64,000 nucleotides of DNA from G963666935 sp963666935 (GCA_963666935.1 OY762936.1:1240001-1304000), one strand, 5' to 3'; positions 52,936 through 61,799 are shown, counted from the first letter of the stretch. Notes: generated from the letters alone by a model not told the origin. A program made the numbers and translations.

Positions 52936-54374
52936 AAAGAACCGTTGCTCTGCTGCTTACTCTCATCATGTCGCTGTCCCTCCTTGCGGGGGGCTGCAGC
53001 ATCTTGAAAAATGGGGAAGCAGCTCTGTCTGAATTGTCGAAGGGCACCCCTTCTAATGCATCCACCGCCAGTGATGACCAGCTTATTGTGGCCCAAGTGG
53101 GTGATGAAGTGGTGACCTATGACGAATATGCGGAAAAGTTCAACATGTACGTGGCCTATTCCCAAAGCTACGGATATGATATCCTTTCCGATCCGAATAA
53201 GCTTGCGGCTACAGAAGATTCCATTATTGATATTCTAGTGGAGGAAAAAGTTCTGGCGTACCAGACTGCGCAGGCAGGCGTCGATGTCTTGGATGCCGCG
53301 CATGCCGTGGAGGTTGAGCAGAATGTAAACAATGAAATCGAGACTTTCCACGATCTCTATTTGGAGGAGGCGCAGGCTCGGGTTGCGGAGGATGCCACGC
53401 TGGATCTGGAGGAAACCATCAAAACCGTCGTGGCGGAGAATAGCGCCATCTATACCGGGCAACTGATGTCCTATGACGCATTCATCCAATGGATTACGGA
53501 CTATTACACAGATGTGTCTCTGCAGGATATGTTCCGGGAGCAATACCTTGCCGACGAGATCAATGTTACCATCAGTGATGAAGACATTCAGGCGTGGTAT
53601 GAAACCGCGCTTGTGAGCACGCAGGCAAACTATGACGAGGACGGTGGCCTATATAAAGACGATCAGGAGTATGTAGAAATGTACGGCGGAGAGCCAGTGG
53701 TTTATGTGCCCGAAGGATACAGCCGCGTGCTTCATATTCTCATTGCCCCCCAGGGGGAAATGCCTGCGGAATACACCGAGAAACTCAACGCCATGGAGAA
53801 TCTCAAGACTGAGTATGGCGAACTGGCCTTTAATGCCAAGTTGAGCGGTGCAGATAACGCGGCCCGCATGGATGCGGTCTTAAAGGAATATGTGCAGCTG
53901 CAAAAAGAGGCGCTGGCGATTGAGGATGCTCACTATGCCGATGCAAATGCCCGCGCACAAGAGGCTCACGACAAGCTGGAGGCCGGAGAGGACTTTGCCT
54001 CCGTCATGGCGGAATATACCGAGGATGATTATATGCTCTCCTACGACACTCTGGCCAAAAAGGGCCTGCTGATCAGCAACAAGTATGTGAGCGGCCTAGA
54101 TTGGTCCGATGCCGTCAAGCTCGCCTTTGCGGCGCTGCGCCCGGGTGAATACTCGAATATTATCATGGACGTTGATGGCTGCCATATCCTCTATTATCTA
54201 TCCGATGAAACAGCGGGGAAAGTTTCGCTGGAGGACATTCGATCCGAGATCACTCCTGTGCTTCTCGCAGAAGCACAGGATGCCGCTTGGAGTGAGGCTG
54301 TCGACGAGTGGAAGAATGCTGACAACGTGGTTATCAACGAAGAACTGGTGCGCAGCATCGGCGAAGTGAAGTAA
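52932..54374 (+). CDS. SurA/PrsA-like foldase lipoprotein
   Basis: This is a 480-residue exported protein. The signal peptide ends in the lipobox LAGGC near residues 18-22. An N-terminal SurA-like chaperone region (VAQVGDEVVTYDEYAEKFN) and a C-terminal parvulin-like part are recognisable. The latter carries GYSRVLHILIAP, then AGEDFASVMAEYTEDDY, then AFAALRPGEYSNII and GCHILYYL. A long insertion between the HILIAP strand and the rest makes it larger than PrsA. It probably helps secreted proteins fold outside the membrane. It overlaps mfd by 4 nt. Confidence 0.87.
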   Translation: MKRTVALLLTLIMSLSLLAGGCSILKNGEAALSELSKGTPSNASTASDDQLIVAQVGDEVVTYDEYAEKFNMYVAYSQSYGYDILSDPNKLAATEDSIIDILVEEKVLAYQTAQAGVDVLDAAHAVEVEQNVNNEIETFHDLYLEEAQARVAEDATLDLEETIKTVVAENSAIYTGQLMSYDAFIQWITDYYTDVSLQDMFREQYLADEINVTISDEDIQAWYETALVSTQANYDEDGGLYKDDQEYVEMYGGEPVVYVPEGYSRVLHILIAPQGEMPAEYTEKLNAMENLKTEYGELAFNAKLSGADNAARMDAVLKEYVQLQKEALAIEDAHYADANARAQEAHDKLEAGEDFASVMAEYTEDDYMLSYDTLAKKGLLISNKYVSGLDWSDAVKLAFAALRPGEYSNIIMDVDGCHILYYLSDETAGKVSLEDIRSEITPVLLAEAQDAAWSEAVDEWKNADNVVINEELVRSIGEVK

Positions 54375-54389
54375 TTCGGAAAAGAAAAA

Positions 54390-54420
54390 GGGGCGGGCTA
54401 TCCGCCCTCTTTGTTTTTTT
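54390..54420 (+). terminator. terminator after the PrsA-like gene
   Basis: GGGGCGG and CCGCCCT (54390-54396 and 54402-54408) flank a 5-nt loop and are followed by CTTTGTTTTTTT. Confidence 0.88.
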
Positions 54421-54467
54421 GGATACATATGGTATGCTGTTTTTAACAATGCGCAAGGAGGAATTGC

Positions 54468-54719
54468 ATGCGTCTTGACAAATATCTGAAGGTATCCCGC
54501 ATCATCAAGCGCCGCACGGTGGCAAACGAAGCCTGCGGCTTGGGCCGGGTGCAGATTAACGGGCGGCCGGCCAAAGCCGGTGCTGAAGTCAAAGAAGGCG
54601 ATGAACTGGATATTCTCATGGCCGGCAAACATTTTACGGTACGGATCACTTCCGTGCGGGAATATGCGGGCAAGGCCGACGCTTCTGAGATGTATGAAGT
54701 GATCTCAAAGGGGGAATAG
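54468..54719 (+). CDS. rqcP: S4 domain protein RqcP
   Basis: This is an 83-residue protein made of an S4 RNA-binding domain (MRLDKYLKVSRIIKRRTVAN, then GRVQINGRPAKAGAEVKEGD). In Bacillus the homologue binds 50S-peptidyl-tRNA complexes and helps RqcH add alanine tails during ribosome quality control. AAGGAGG precedes the ATG. It ends 2 nt before ispDF. Confidence 0.88.
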   Translation: MRLDKYLKVSRIIKRRTVANEACGLGRVQINGRPAKAGAEVKEGDELDILMAGKHFTVRITSVREYAGKADASEMYEVISKGE

Positions 54720-54721
54720 GC

Positions 54722-55837
54722 ATGAAAGTGGCGGCCGTATTACTCGCCGCGGGTTCTTCTTCACGGATGGGTCGGGATAAGCTTACTTTAATCATCGGGG
54801 GCGAGAGCGTGCTCTCTCGTTCCTTTATGGCCCTGCGTGCGGCGGGGATTTTGGATGTTGTGATCGTGGTGTCACAAACCACGCAAAAAGAGGCACAGCG
54901 GCTGCAAAGGGAATGCGGTGCCCAGCTGGCGCAAGGCGGGGCGACCCGCGGTGAGTCCGTGCTCAATGGCCTTCGTGCCGTGGACCATGCGGATGTGGTG
55001 GTGATTCACGACGGTGCTCGGTGCCTTGTAAGCCCTGAAATCATCAAAGCAAGCGTGGATTCTGCCGCAGTGTGCGGCAGCGGTGTGGCGGCGCTGGACG
55101 TCCGAGATACCATCAGGGATCGGGAGGGCGAAAGCCCAGATCGGAGCCGGCTACTGGTAATGCAGACCCCACAGTCCTTTGATTATCAAAAAATACTTGC
55201 CGCTTATGAATATGCCTTCGCGCAGGGGTTGGAGGCGACCGATGACTGTACCCTTTATGAGCGCATGTGGGGCGCGCCGCAATTTACGCCGGGAGGGCTG
55301 CTGAATCAAAAGCTAACCTGTCTGGAAGATCTGAATTTTTTCGAAGCCGTATTGGAAAAGAAGTGTATGAGAACGGGATATGGAGAAGACACCCATCGCC
55401 TGGTTGCCGGGCGGAAGCTGATCTTAGGTGGCATGGAACTACCATATGAAAAAGGGCTAGAGGGCCATTCGGATGCGGATGTGCTGACCCATGCGGTGAT
55501 TGATGCGCTGTTGGGCGCGGCGGCGCTGGGGGATATCGGCAGGCTGTTTCCGGATAGCGACATGGCATATCAAGATATCTGCTCCCTGCTGCTGCTCAAG
55601 CGCGTGGGGCAGATGGTGCGGGAAAAGGGCTATGAAATAGCCAATGTGGACGTCACCGTCGTGGCCCAGGAGCCCAAACTCGCGCCGCATATGGAAAAGA
55701 TGCAAAGCAATTTGGCGGCAGTTCTGGGCCTTTTGCCGGATCAGGTGAGCGTCAAGGCCACCACTCCGGAACATATGGGCCCAGAAGGAAATCTGGAATG
55801 CATCACCGCTCGGAGCGTGTGCTTGTTGGAGCAGTAA
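54722..55837 (+). CDS. ispDF: bifunctional IspD/IspF isoprenoid enzyme
   Basis: This is a 371-residue fusion of two methylerythritol phosphate pathway enzymes. Residues 1-215 are 2-C-methyl-D-erythritol 4-phosphate cytidylyltransferase (VAAVLLAAGSSSRMG, VIHDGARCLV, MQTPQSFDY). Residues about 218-371 are 2,4-cyclodiphosphate synthase (TGYGEDTHRLV metal ligands, GHSDADVLTHAVIDALLGAA, FPDSDMAYQDI, KATTPEHMGPEG). Fused IspDF enzymes are known in several bacterial groups. The cyclisation step also needs IspE, which is not in this window. Confidence 0.95.
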   Translation: MKVAAVLLAAGSSSRMGRDKLTLIIGGESVLSRSFMALRAAGILDVVIVVSQTTQKEAQRLQRECGAQLAQGGATRGESVLNGLRAVDHADVVVIHDGARCLVSPEIIKASVDSAAVCGSGVAALDVRDTIRDREGESPDRSRLLVMQTPQSFDYQKILAAYEYAFAQGLEATDDCTLYERMWGAPQFTPGGLLNQKLTCLEDLNFFEAVLEKKCMRTGYGEDTHRLVAGRKLILGGMELPYEKGLEGHSDADVLTHAVIDALLGAAALGDIGRLFPDSDMAYQDICSLLLLKRVGQMVREKGYEIANVDVTVVAQEPKLAPHMEKMQSNLAAVLGLLPDQVSVKATTPEHMGPEGNLECITARSVCLLEQ

Positions 55838-55840
55838 AAA

Positions 55841-55860
55841 AAAGCGCCTCGGGCGCTTTT
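55841..55860. terminator. bidirectional terminator between ispDF and rarD-like gene
   Basis: AAAGCGCC (55841-55848) and GGCGCTTT (55852-55859) with a 3-nt loop. A-run on the left and T-run on the right let it serve both convergent genes. Confidence 0.85.
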
Positions 55861-56764
55861 AAGGGGTTTCTTTTGAGAGAATGGCTGGCTTTTTCTTTCG
55901 TTCCCGAATGATGAGGTCGGCGCTGTAAATCACAAGGGCTGCCAGCGTGAAAATAAAGGGCAGTATCTTCTCCGGCGTGAGGGTCTCTCCGCTCAGAAGC
56001 CCGCACAGCAGGGTCAGCGTGGGCGAAATGTACATCACCATGGAGATGGATAGATAGGGCGCCTTGTTCACACCGTTTGAAAAGAGGATCAGGGGAATCG
56101 CTGTGGCCGGGCCGGTTATCAGGAGCAGAACCAGCTGACCTCCCGAGAGGGAGTGTATAGTATCCATGTGAAAGATCAGTGCATATAGAATGGCAAATGG
56201 CACAGCAATGAGGCATTCGATGGCAGTTCCGGCTATGGGATCCACGGAAACACATTTTTTAACCGCGCCATAGGCGGTGAATGTGATTGGCAGTAACATT
56301 GAGAGAATCGGGAAGGTGCCATAGCGCAAAATTGTGAGAATTATGCCAATTGCGATGATGCCCAAAGCAACCACCTGCATTGCGGTTCCCTTTTCTTTGA
56401 AGATGAGAAGGCTTATGACAAACACCATAAGCGGATTGATGTAATAGCCCAAACTTGCGTCCAAAGTGTGCCCGGAAGATATGGCATAGATGTAGAGGCC
56501 CCAGTTGAGCGTCACCAGAACGGAAGCAAGTACAAGCTGTTTCATGGCGGCTCTGTCCTTTAACACATCGAAGAACACCTTCAGCCGTTTCTGCAGGAAG
56601 AGCACCAAAAGCGCAAATATAAGCCCCCATAGGATGCGGTTGCAGAGCACAAATATGGAAGAAAAGCCTGCGAGGAAATGCCAATACAGAGGCAAAAGCC
56701 CCCATATGATGTAGCCGAGCGCAACGGACGCAATGCCATTATTTTTCAATCGTTCAAGATTCAT
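55859..56764 (-). CDS. EamA/RarD family transporter
   Basis: This is a 301-residue, ten-segment membrane protein. The ATG at 56764 gives the usual RarD length and N-terminus (GYIIWGLLPLYWHFLAG, then VLCNRILWGLIFALLVL); an in-frame start at 56896 would add 44 foreign residues. RarD-like proteins belong to the drug/metabolite transporter superfamily; the substrate is not known. It is convergent with ispDF. Confidence 0.88.
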   Translation of the reverse strand: MNLERLKNNGIASVALGYIIWGLLPLYWHFLAGFSSIFVLCNRILWGLIFALLVLFLQKRLKVFFDVLKDRAAMKQLVLASVLVTLNWGLYIYAISSGHTLDASLGYYINPLMVFVISLLIFKEKGTAMQVVALGIIAIGIILTILRYGTFPILSMLLPITFTAYGAVKKCVSVDPIAGTAIECLIAVPFAILYALIFHMDTIHSLSGGQLVLLLITGPATAIPLILFSNGVNKAPYLSISMVMYISPTLTLLCGLLSGETLTPEKILPFIFTLAALVIYSADLIIRERKKKPAILSKETP

Positions 56765-56968
56765 AACGCGCACCCTACCAAGAAGATTCAAGATCCAGCC
56801 TATCATAACACATTTTGCGCCGCTTTGTAACCTGGATTCGATCTTTTCAAAGAAAACAATGCTTGGTATAATGATCAATAAGCAGTCTGCAACCATTTCT
56901 CCCCCCGCTTCGTATATAGAGTAAACTGTCAGGTAAAAAGAGGCAATAAAAAACGGAGGTAAGTCCCT

Positions 56969-57982
56969 ATGAAAAAGAGTATTTGCATTCTAATCGTACT
57001 TTTGATGACTACTGCGGTGTTTGGCTGCGCTGCAATAAGCAAAAATGAAACAAGCTCCGTGGCACCCGCGCCTTATGAACAGCCCGGTACGGCTGTCGGG
57101 GCTGCTGATTATGCCGGGGAGCAAAAATATGCGGCTGAAGACAGCAGCACGTCTGGGGCTCCCGTAAATGACGAAGGCTCCAATCTGGGATCGGATGTCA
57201 ATTATGGCAACCATAAGATCATTTCCACCTACACCATGGAGATGAACACCGATGAGTTCGATACGCATTATCAGATGCTCAAAGATAAGTGCACTGAGTT
57301 GGGCGGCTATGTGCAATCTTCCAGCATCAACGGAACCAAACCCGAGGCGTATGGCGATCCTGGCCGGCGTGCCAGCATTACCTTCCGCGTTCCTTCGGAT
57401 AAGGCGGAGGAGTTCGTAGCGATTACCGGCGGCACGGGCACCATTACGTACAGCAACAACAATACTCAGGATGTTTCGTTGGAGTATTTCGACAGCGAAA
57501 CCCGGCTTGCGGTGCTAAAAACCCAGCTCTCTAGGCTAGAGAACATTCTGGTGAAGACGGATAACCTAGCGGATATCATCGAGCTGGAAAAGGAAATTGC
57601 GCGGGTCACCACCGAAATCGAGGGGATGACCACGCAGCTCCGCAAATATGACGACCTGATCGACTATACCACCGTATATGTGAACATCAATGAAAACCAG
57701 CTTTCGCAGGGCCCCGCGGCTATGATGACCATGGGCGAGCGCATTTCCAAGGGCTTTGCGGATACCATGAATGGGCTGGGCGTGTTCTTTGAGAACTTTG
57801 CGGTGGGCTTCATCGTGGCGTTGCCCGTCATCCTTGTGGTACTGATCTTCATTGCGGCAGCGGCATTCATCGTCTGGTGGATTGTGCTGCTGATTCGGGG
57901 CATCAGTAGGACGATGAAGAAAAACGGGGAAAAACGCCGGGCGGCCCGGGCACTTCGGGATGCGCAAAGGATACGGAAATAA
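56969..57982 (+). CDS. DUF4349 lipoprotein
   Basis: This is a 337-residue protein. A signal peptide with lipobox VFGCA near residue 20 anchors it. A disordered Ser/Ala-rich stretch follows. DUF4349 occupies about 85-320, with MEMNTDEFDTHYQML, FRVPSDKAEEFV, a coiled coil (LEKEIARVTTEIEGM) and a C-terminal membrane segment near 285-312. The function is unknown; two membrane attachments suggest an envelope spanning role. Ribosome binding site GGAGG is present. Confidence 0.88.
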   Translation: MKKSICILIVLLMTTAVFGCAAISKNETSSVAPAPYEQPGTAVGAADYAGEQKYAAEDSSTSGAPVNDEGSNLGSDVNYGNHKIISTYTMEMNTDEFDTHYQMLKDKCTELGGYVQSSSINGTKPEAYGDPGRRASITFRVPSDKAEEFVAITGGTGTITYSNNNTQDVSLEYFDSETRLAVLKTQLSRLENILVKTDNLADIIELEKEIARVTTEIEGMTTQLRKYDDLIDYTTVYVNINENQLSQGPAAMMTMGERISKGFADTMNGLGVFFENFAVGFIVALPVILVVLIFIAAAAFIVWWIVLLIRGISRTMKKNGEKRRAARALRDAQRIRK

Positions 57983-58006
57983 GGCACACAAGGAGAATAA
58001 TTAGTT

Positions 58007-58789
58007 ATGAAGTTAAAGCAAATCATGATATTGCTCTTGGCTTTGGCGCTGGGGCTTGGTGTGGCCGGTTGTAAGAGCGAAGAGCAGATTCAGCAGGCGC
58101 AGAGCCAATCCAATCTCACCGAACAGGGAGACACCTATATCAACGTGGATATGCGCAGTACCTTGTCCATTGCGGGTGAGGGTACAATCGAAGTAACGCC
58201 ACAGGAGGCAACTGTGACCTTTGGGGTATCTGCTTATGCTGAAAGTGCGGAGGAAGCCCAGCAGAAAAACGCGGAAACTCTCACTGCAGTCACAACGTGT
58301 GTCAAGGGCTATAGCATCGGCGAGAAGGATATTTCTACCGGGGAGATCAGCGTACGCGAGCAGTATGACTACAAAGCGAATCCGCCTAAGCTGACAGGAT
58401 ATGAGGTTTATGCCGATCTTAAGGTTACCGTTCGGGATATGACTATTTTGGGAGACCTCATCAGCGATGCCTTTGCCGCAGGCGCTACGAACATCAACGG
58501 CCCGGAGTATTCCGCCGGGGATACAAATGTGCTGTATCAGCAAGCGCTTGCACAGGCGGTAGAAAACGCCAAGCAGAAGGCGGACATCATTGCCCAGAGT
58601 GCTGGCGTCGTCCTCTCCGTCGTGCCTATTTCCATTACGGAGCAAAGCGCCCAGAACAATCCAATTCTTTATTCCACCAGAGCAGTTGGCGAAACTTCCG
58701 ATGTAAATGCGTCTGTGTCGGCGCCCATCGAGGTGCCTGAAATGGAAGTCACCGCTCAGGTGAATGTTGTGTACGAGATTACAAAATAG
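58007..58789 (+). CDS. SIMPL domain (DUF541) lipoprotein
   Basis: This is a 260-residue protein with a lipobox VAGCK at residues 19-23. The SIMPL domain covers about 45-258 (SIAGEGTIEVTPQEATVTFG, VREQYDYKANPPKLTGYEVY, ALAQAVENAKQKADIIAQSAG). Members are exported proteins of unclear role in envelope homeostasis. It follows the DUF4349 gene by 24 nt and probably shares its transcript. Confidence 0.9.
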   Translation: MKLKQIMILLLALALGLGVAGCKSEEQIQQAQSQSNLTEQGDTYINVDMRSTLSIAGEGTIEVTPQEATVTFGVSAYAESAEEAQQKNAETLTAVTTCVKGYSIGEKDISTGEISVREQYDYKANPPKLTGYEVYADLKVTVRDMTILGDLISDAFAAGATNINGPEYSAGDTNVLYQQALAQAVENAKQKADIIAQSAGVVLSVVPISITEQSAQNNPILYSTRAVGETSDVNASVSAPIEVPEMEVTAQVNVVYEITK

Positions 58790-58797
58790 CTATACTG

Positions 58798-58822
58798 AAA
58801 GGGCGCGTTAACGCGCCCTTTT
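58798..58822 (+). terminator. terminator after the SIMPL gene
   Basis: The perfect palindrome GGGCGCGTTAACGCGCCC (58801-58818) with flanking A and T runs. Confidence 0.9.
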
Positions 58823-58825
58823 GTG

Positions 58826-58854
58826 TTGCAAAAAATGGGAAAAGCACATACAAT
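58826..58854 (+). promoter_or_regulatory. promoter giving a probable leaderless mRNA
   Basis: TTGCAA at 58826-58831 and TACAAT at 58849-58854 have a 17-bp spacer. The ATG of the next gene is at 58861, only 7 nt past the -10 box, so transcription would begin at or next to the start codon. No ribosome binding site is present. Confidence 0.55.
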
Positions 58855-58860
58855 ACAAGA

Positions 58861-59748
58861 ATGAGTATTTTATTTAAAGATGTGAATTTGAGCCTGAAGG
58901 AAACTGTTCAGAAATATACAAAAGCTCTGAGAATACAGAATTCCGAATATACGTTTACTAGTATGCTGATGTGGGGCGGCGACGGCAAGATTGCCATTGC
59001 AGAAGAAGAAAATACGCTTTTTATCCGCTACACATACCCTAAATTTCCCCTATTTGTGCTTTCCCCGCTGACTTTTGGGCCGCTTGAACCGGCGGTGAAG
59101 CAGGCGGAAGCGGAAATGAAACGTCAGGGGGCAACACCTCAGTTTCGCGGCATTCAAAAGAAGGACAAAGGTGTTTACGAGGCACTGGGGTATGCGGTTC
59201 GACCGGACCGCAGCAATTTCGACTATGTGTACAGCGAGGAGAAACTAAGGACGCTGGCAGGCAAGAAACTCCATGGCAAGCGCAACCACATCAACCGATT
59301 TTTGGGAGAAAACCCCAGCTGGGAATACGTGAAAATTGACGAAAGAATGCTGGAAGAATGCCTGGCCGTTTACAACGAATGGTGCCAGGGAAAGAGTGAA
59401 GACGACCCGGACTGCGTGGGGGAGGCGTACGCGATTCGCATGGGGATCACCCATATGAAAGCGTTGGGGCTTGTGGGTGGCGGCATCCGCATCGATGGGA
59501 AGCTGGCGGCGTTCACCTTGGCAGAGCGCATTGATTCGGAGATGGCGGTGGTACACATTGAAAAGGCGGACGGCAAGTTCAATGGGCTTTATCCTTTTAT
59601 CAACCAGCAGTTTGTCACCCGTGAGCTTTCCGATGTGTTATGGATCAACCGTGAGGAAGATATGGGCATCGAGGGCCTCAGAACTGCGAAACTTTCTTAC
59701 CGCCCGGATAGAATGATTGAAAAATATGAGGCGATTTTTGAAAATTAG
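58861..59748 (+). CDS. DUF2156 (lysyltransferase-like) protein
   Basis: This is a 295-residue protein with the tandem GNAT-like fold of the phosphatidylglycerol lysyltransferase C-terminal domain. Typical segments are NSEYTFTSMLMW, KLHGKRNHINRFL, and the late IEKADGKFNGLYPFINQQF followed by INREEDMGIEGLRTAKLSYRP. There is no membrane part, so it is a cytoplasmic stand-alone form whose substrate is unknown. The next gene overlaps its end. Confidence 0.88.
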   Translation: MSILFKDVNLSLKETVQKYTKALRIQNSEYTFTSMLMWGGDGKIAIAEEENTLFIRYTYPKFPLFVLSPLTFGPLEPAVKQAEAEMKRQGATPQFRGIQKKDKGVYEALGYAVRPDRSNFDYVYSEEKLRTLAGKKLHGKRNHINRFLGENPSWEYVKIDERMLEECLAVYNEWCQGKSEDDPDCVGEAYAIRMGITHMKALGLVGGGIRIDGKLAAFTLAERIDSEMAVVHIEKADGKFNGLYPFINQQFVTRELSDVLWINREEDMGIEGLRTAKLSYRPDRMIEKYEAIFEN

Positions 59749-60544
59749 ACACATCGAAAGAGAGGAATATGCGGCGGCCCAAACAGTATGGGATGTCTGC
59801 TTTCCGGAAGACGCAGATGGGTTTTCCGCTTATTACTTTCAAAAGCGGACATGCTTCCAAAACGTGATCGCCGCCTTTGACAGGGACGTGATGGCGGCAT
59901 GCTTGCATGTCTTGCCTCAGCAGATTTGGGTAGGTGATAAGGCGCAATCGGTGGGATTCATCGCGGGTGTGGGCACGCTGCCCCGTTACCGGATGCAGGG
60001 CCTGGCCAAGGAGCTTCTTCGCTTTGCCGCGCAGGAGGGGAAAGAGAGAAACGATTACGCGCTGATGCTCAAACCGGTGGATCCACGGTATTACACCGGC
60101 TTCGGCTTTGTGCCCTATGTGGTGAAAAATCGCTTTGAGGCGACGGACGCCTTCTGCCCCGGGACGGAGCTTCTGTCGCCAACGGTCGAGGCGCTTCATG
60201 GGTTTTATTCTGCCTTTGCGCAGCAATTCGACGGGATGCGGCTGCGGAGCCTTGCGGATATGGAGTTGCTCCTGGAGGAATGGAACATGGTGGGCGCGCG
60301 GGTGTTTATGAGCAGGCGCGGCTATGTGGTTTGCGCCGTGGAAGGGGGAGACCTTTTGGAAGTGGAAGCTGCCGGCGATAGCCTGCCGATTCTGTCCGAT
60401 TTGGCCAAAAAAGAGGGAAAAGTGACTTTCTATGCCATGGACGGAGGCGGGGCGGCCGAGATGGGCGGCGAGGTGTTTACCATGATTTACCATCTGGCTT
60501 CGCCGGAGGAAAAACGACCGGCGTGGTCGCTGGAGTATTACTAA
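59738..60544 (+). CDS. Eis-like GNAT N-acetyltransferase
   Basis: This is about 268 residues. A TTG at 59738, 6 nt after GAGG, yields the family-like start KIRHIEREEY; ATG at 59726 and TTG at 59717 are alternatives. The acetyl-CoA motif VGFIAGVGTLPRYRMQGLAKELLRFA is read as two adjacent pieces near residues 70-95. The rest resembles the second GNAT and sterol-carrier-like domains of Eis (KPVDPRYYTGFGFVPY). Eis proteins acetylate amines including some aminoglycosides; the substrate here is unknown. It overlaps the DUF2156 gene by 11 nt. Confidence 0.85.
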   Translation: MKIRHIEREEYAAAQTVWDVCFPEDADGFSAYYFQKRTCFQNVIAAFDRDVMAACLHVLPQQIWVGDKAQSVGFIAGVGTLPRYRMQGLAKELLRFAAQEGKERNDYALMLKPVDPRYYTGFGFVPYVVKNRFEATDAFCPGTELLSPTVEALHGFYSAFAQQFDGMRLRSLADMELLLEEWNMVGARVFMSRRGYVVCAVEGGDLLEVEAAGDSLPILSDLAKKEGKVTFYAMDGGGAAEMGGEVFTMIYHLASPEEKRPAWSLEYY

Positions 60545-60627
60545 AGCAAGATGGTTACCATTCTATTCCTTTTGGCTTTGCCGGATGGAAAAAGGCCGGT
60601 ATAGCCGCACGTATTGCTAAAAAAAAC

Positions 60628-60656
60628 TTGACGGACAAGTGGATGTAAGCTAATAT
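60628..60656 (+). promoter_or_regulatory. promoter of yajC
   Basis: TTGACG at 60628-60633 and TAATAT at 60651-60656 with a 17-bp spacer. Confidence 0.6.
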
Positions 60657-60693
60657 GGTTATACGTATTATATAAAAAGGATGGTAGGATTGA

Positions 60694-61029
60694 ATGAGTT
60701 CTGATGCACTGTCTGGAATTTCCAGCTTTTTTTCCAACGGCGGGCTTTTGATTCTTCTTCTGGTGGCCATGTTCGCCATCATGATTATTCCCCAGCGTAG
60801 GCGGGACAAGAAAATTAAGAACATGCTTAGTGCCCTTAAGGTTGGCGACCGTGTTCGTACCATCGGTGGCATCTACGGCACCGTATCCACGATTAAGGAT
60901 GACATTCTGACCCTTTCCGTGGGACCCGATAAAGTGCGTTTGGTATTTGCCCGCGGCGCCATCGCCACTGTGGAGAATGTTGCGCAGGAGGGTGCGGCGG
61001 TGGAAAACACCATCGAAGACCAGAAATAA
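60694..61029 (+). CDS. yajC: preprotein translocase subunit YajC
   Basis: This is a 111-residue protein with one membrane segment near residues 13-32 (LLILLLVAMFAIMIIPQRRR) and the YajC domain LKVGDRVRTIGGIYGTVSTI. YajC associates with SecDF and the Sec channel; secDF is not in the window. A strong terminator follows. Confidence 0.94.
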   Translation: MSSDALSGISSFFSNGGLLILLLVAMFAIMIIPQRRRDKKIKNMLSALKVGDRVRTIGGIYGTVSTIKDDILTLSVGPDKVRLVFARGAIATVENVAQEGAAVENTIEDQK

Positions 61030-61043
61030 TCTAGAATCCAACA

Positions 61044-61075
61044 ATGCCCGCGAAAGATCGCGGGCATATTTTTTT
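61044..61075 (+). terminator. terminator after yajC
   Basis: ATGCCCGCGA (61044-61053) and TCGCGGGCAT (61058-61067), 4-nt loop, followed by ATTTTTTT. Confidence 0.93.
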
Positions 61076-61110
61076 GGGGTGACGCATATATATACCCATG
61101 ATGGGGGGGG

Positions 61111-61509
61111 ATGATGGTGCGCACTGCAAGAGCTGTGGAAAAAAATCCGGTGATGCCGGTGGAAATGATCAAGGCGGGATTTTTAGCGTCTCTGGTAAGT
61201 TTGGGGCTGGTGATCCTTTACGCCGTGGCGCTTAAGGAACAGATCCTACAGGCGTCTACCATGAGCGTGTTCACTTCGGTGATTAAAGTGCTCAGCGGTT
61301 TTGTGGCGGGACTTTTGGCGTCCCGGAAATCCAAGAGCAGAGGATGGCTTTGGGGGATGTGCGGCGGCGCTGTTTACGCACTGATGGCATTTGTGATTTT
61401 TTCTATCATTGCAGGCGCGTTCAGTTTTTCTGCGGCATTGCTGTCGGATGTGGGGATGTGTGCCGCTGCGGGAGCACTGGCGGCCATGGTGAGGCGGATG
61501 CTCAAATAG
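61111..61509 (+). CDS. TIGR04086 family membrane protein
   Basis: This is a 132-residue protein with four membrane segments and a strong G-run ribosome binding site. TIGR04086 proteins are small clostridial membrane proteins of unknown role found near the SCIFF genes, as here. Visible pieces are GFLASLVSLGLVILYAVAL and KVLSGFVAGLLASRKSKSRG. Confidence 0.87.
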   Translation: MMVRTARAVEKNPVMPVEMIKAGFLASLVSLGLVILYAVALKEQILQASTMSVFTSVIKVLSGFVAGLLASRKSKSRGWLWGMCGGAVYALMAFVIFSIIAGAFSFSAALLSDVGMCAAAGALAAMVRRMLK

Positions 61510-61512
61510 TCC

Positions 61513-61541
61513 TTGTACAGCACCTGGTTTTGATGTATAAT
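61513..61541 (+). promoter_or_regulatory. promoter of scfA
   Basis: TTGTAC at 61513-61518 and TATAAT at 61536-61541 with a 17-bp spacer, about 30 nt upstream of the SCIFF start. Confidence 0.7.
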
Positions 61542-61572
61542 ATTCGCAATCGTTAGTTCAATATGGAGGATT

Positions 61573-61722
61573 ATGAATATGAAGCACATTGAAACCATCC
61601 AGAAGCCTTGTATAAATACAAAGAGCAATTCAGGCTGTGGCGAATGCCAGGCATCCTGCCAGTCAGCCTGCAAGACTTCCTGTACTGTCGCAAACCAGAA
61701 GTGCAAGAGGGAAGGAAAATAA
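61573..61722 (+). CDS. scfA: SCIFF ribosomal peptide precursor
   Basis: This is a 49-residue peptide, too short for most ORF filters. ATG at 61573 follows GGAGGATT. The sequence begins MNMKHIETIQKPCINT and ends in the conserved cysteine-rich stretch CQSACKTSCTVANQKC followed by a charged tail. SCIFF (six cysteines in forty-five residues) peptides are made by nearly all Clostridia; a radical SAM enzyme forms thioether cross-links in them. Here seven cysteines are present (residues 13, 22, 25, 29, 33, 37, 44), the one at 13 being extra. The maturase gene follows after a hairpin. Confidence 0.94.
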   Translation: MNMKHIETIQKPCINTKSNSGCGECQASCQSACKTSCTVANQKCKREGK

Positions 61723-61739
61723 TTTCGATTCAAAATGCG

Positions 61740-61783
61740 CATGAGCAGTATTCCCTCAAGGGAGTTACTGCTCATGTTTTGTT
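61740..61783 (+). terminator. attenuator between scfA and scfB
   Basis: CATGAGCAGTA (61740-61750) pairs with TACTGCTCATG (61766-61776), with an inner TCCC/GGGA extension, followed by TTTTGTTC. A leaky terminator here would give much more peptide than maturase message. Confidence 0.85.
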
Positions 61784-61799
61784 CATATAGGAGCCGAAT

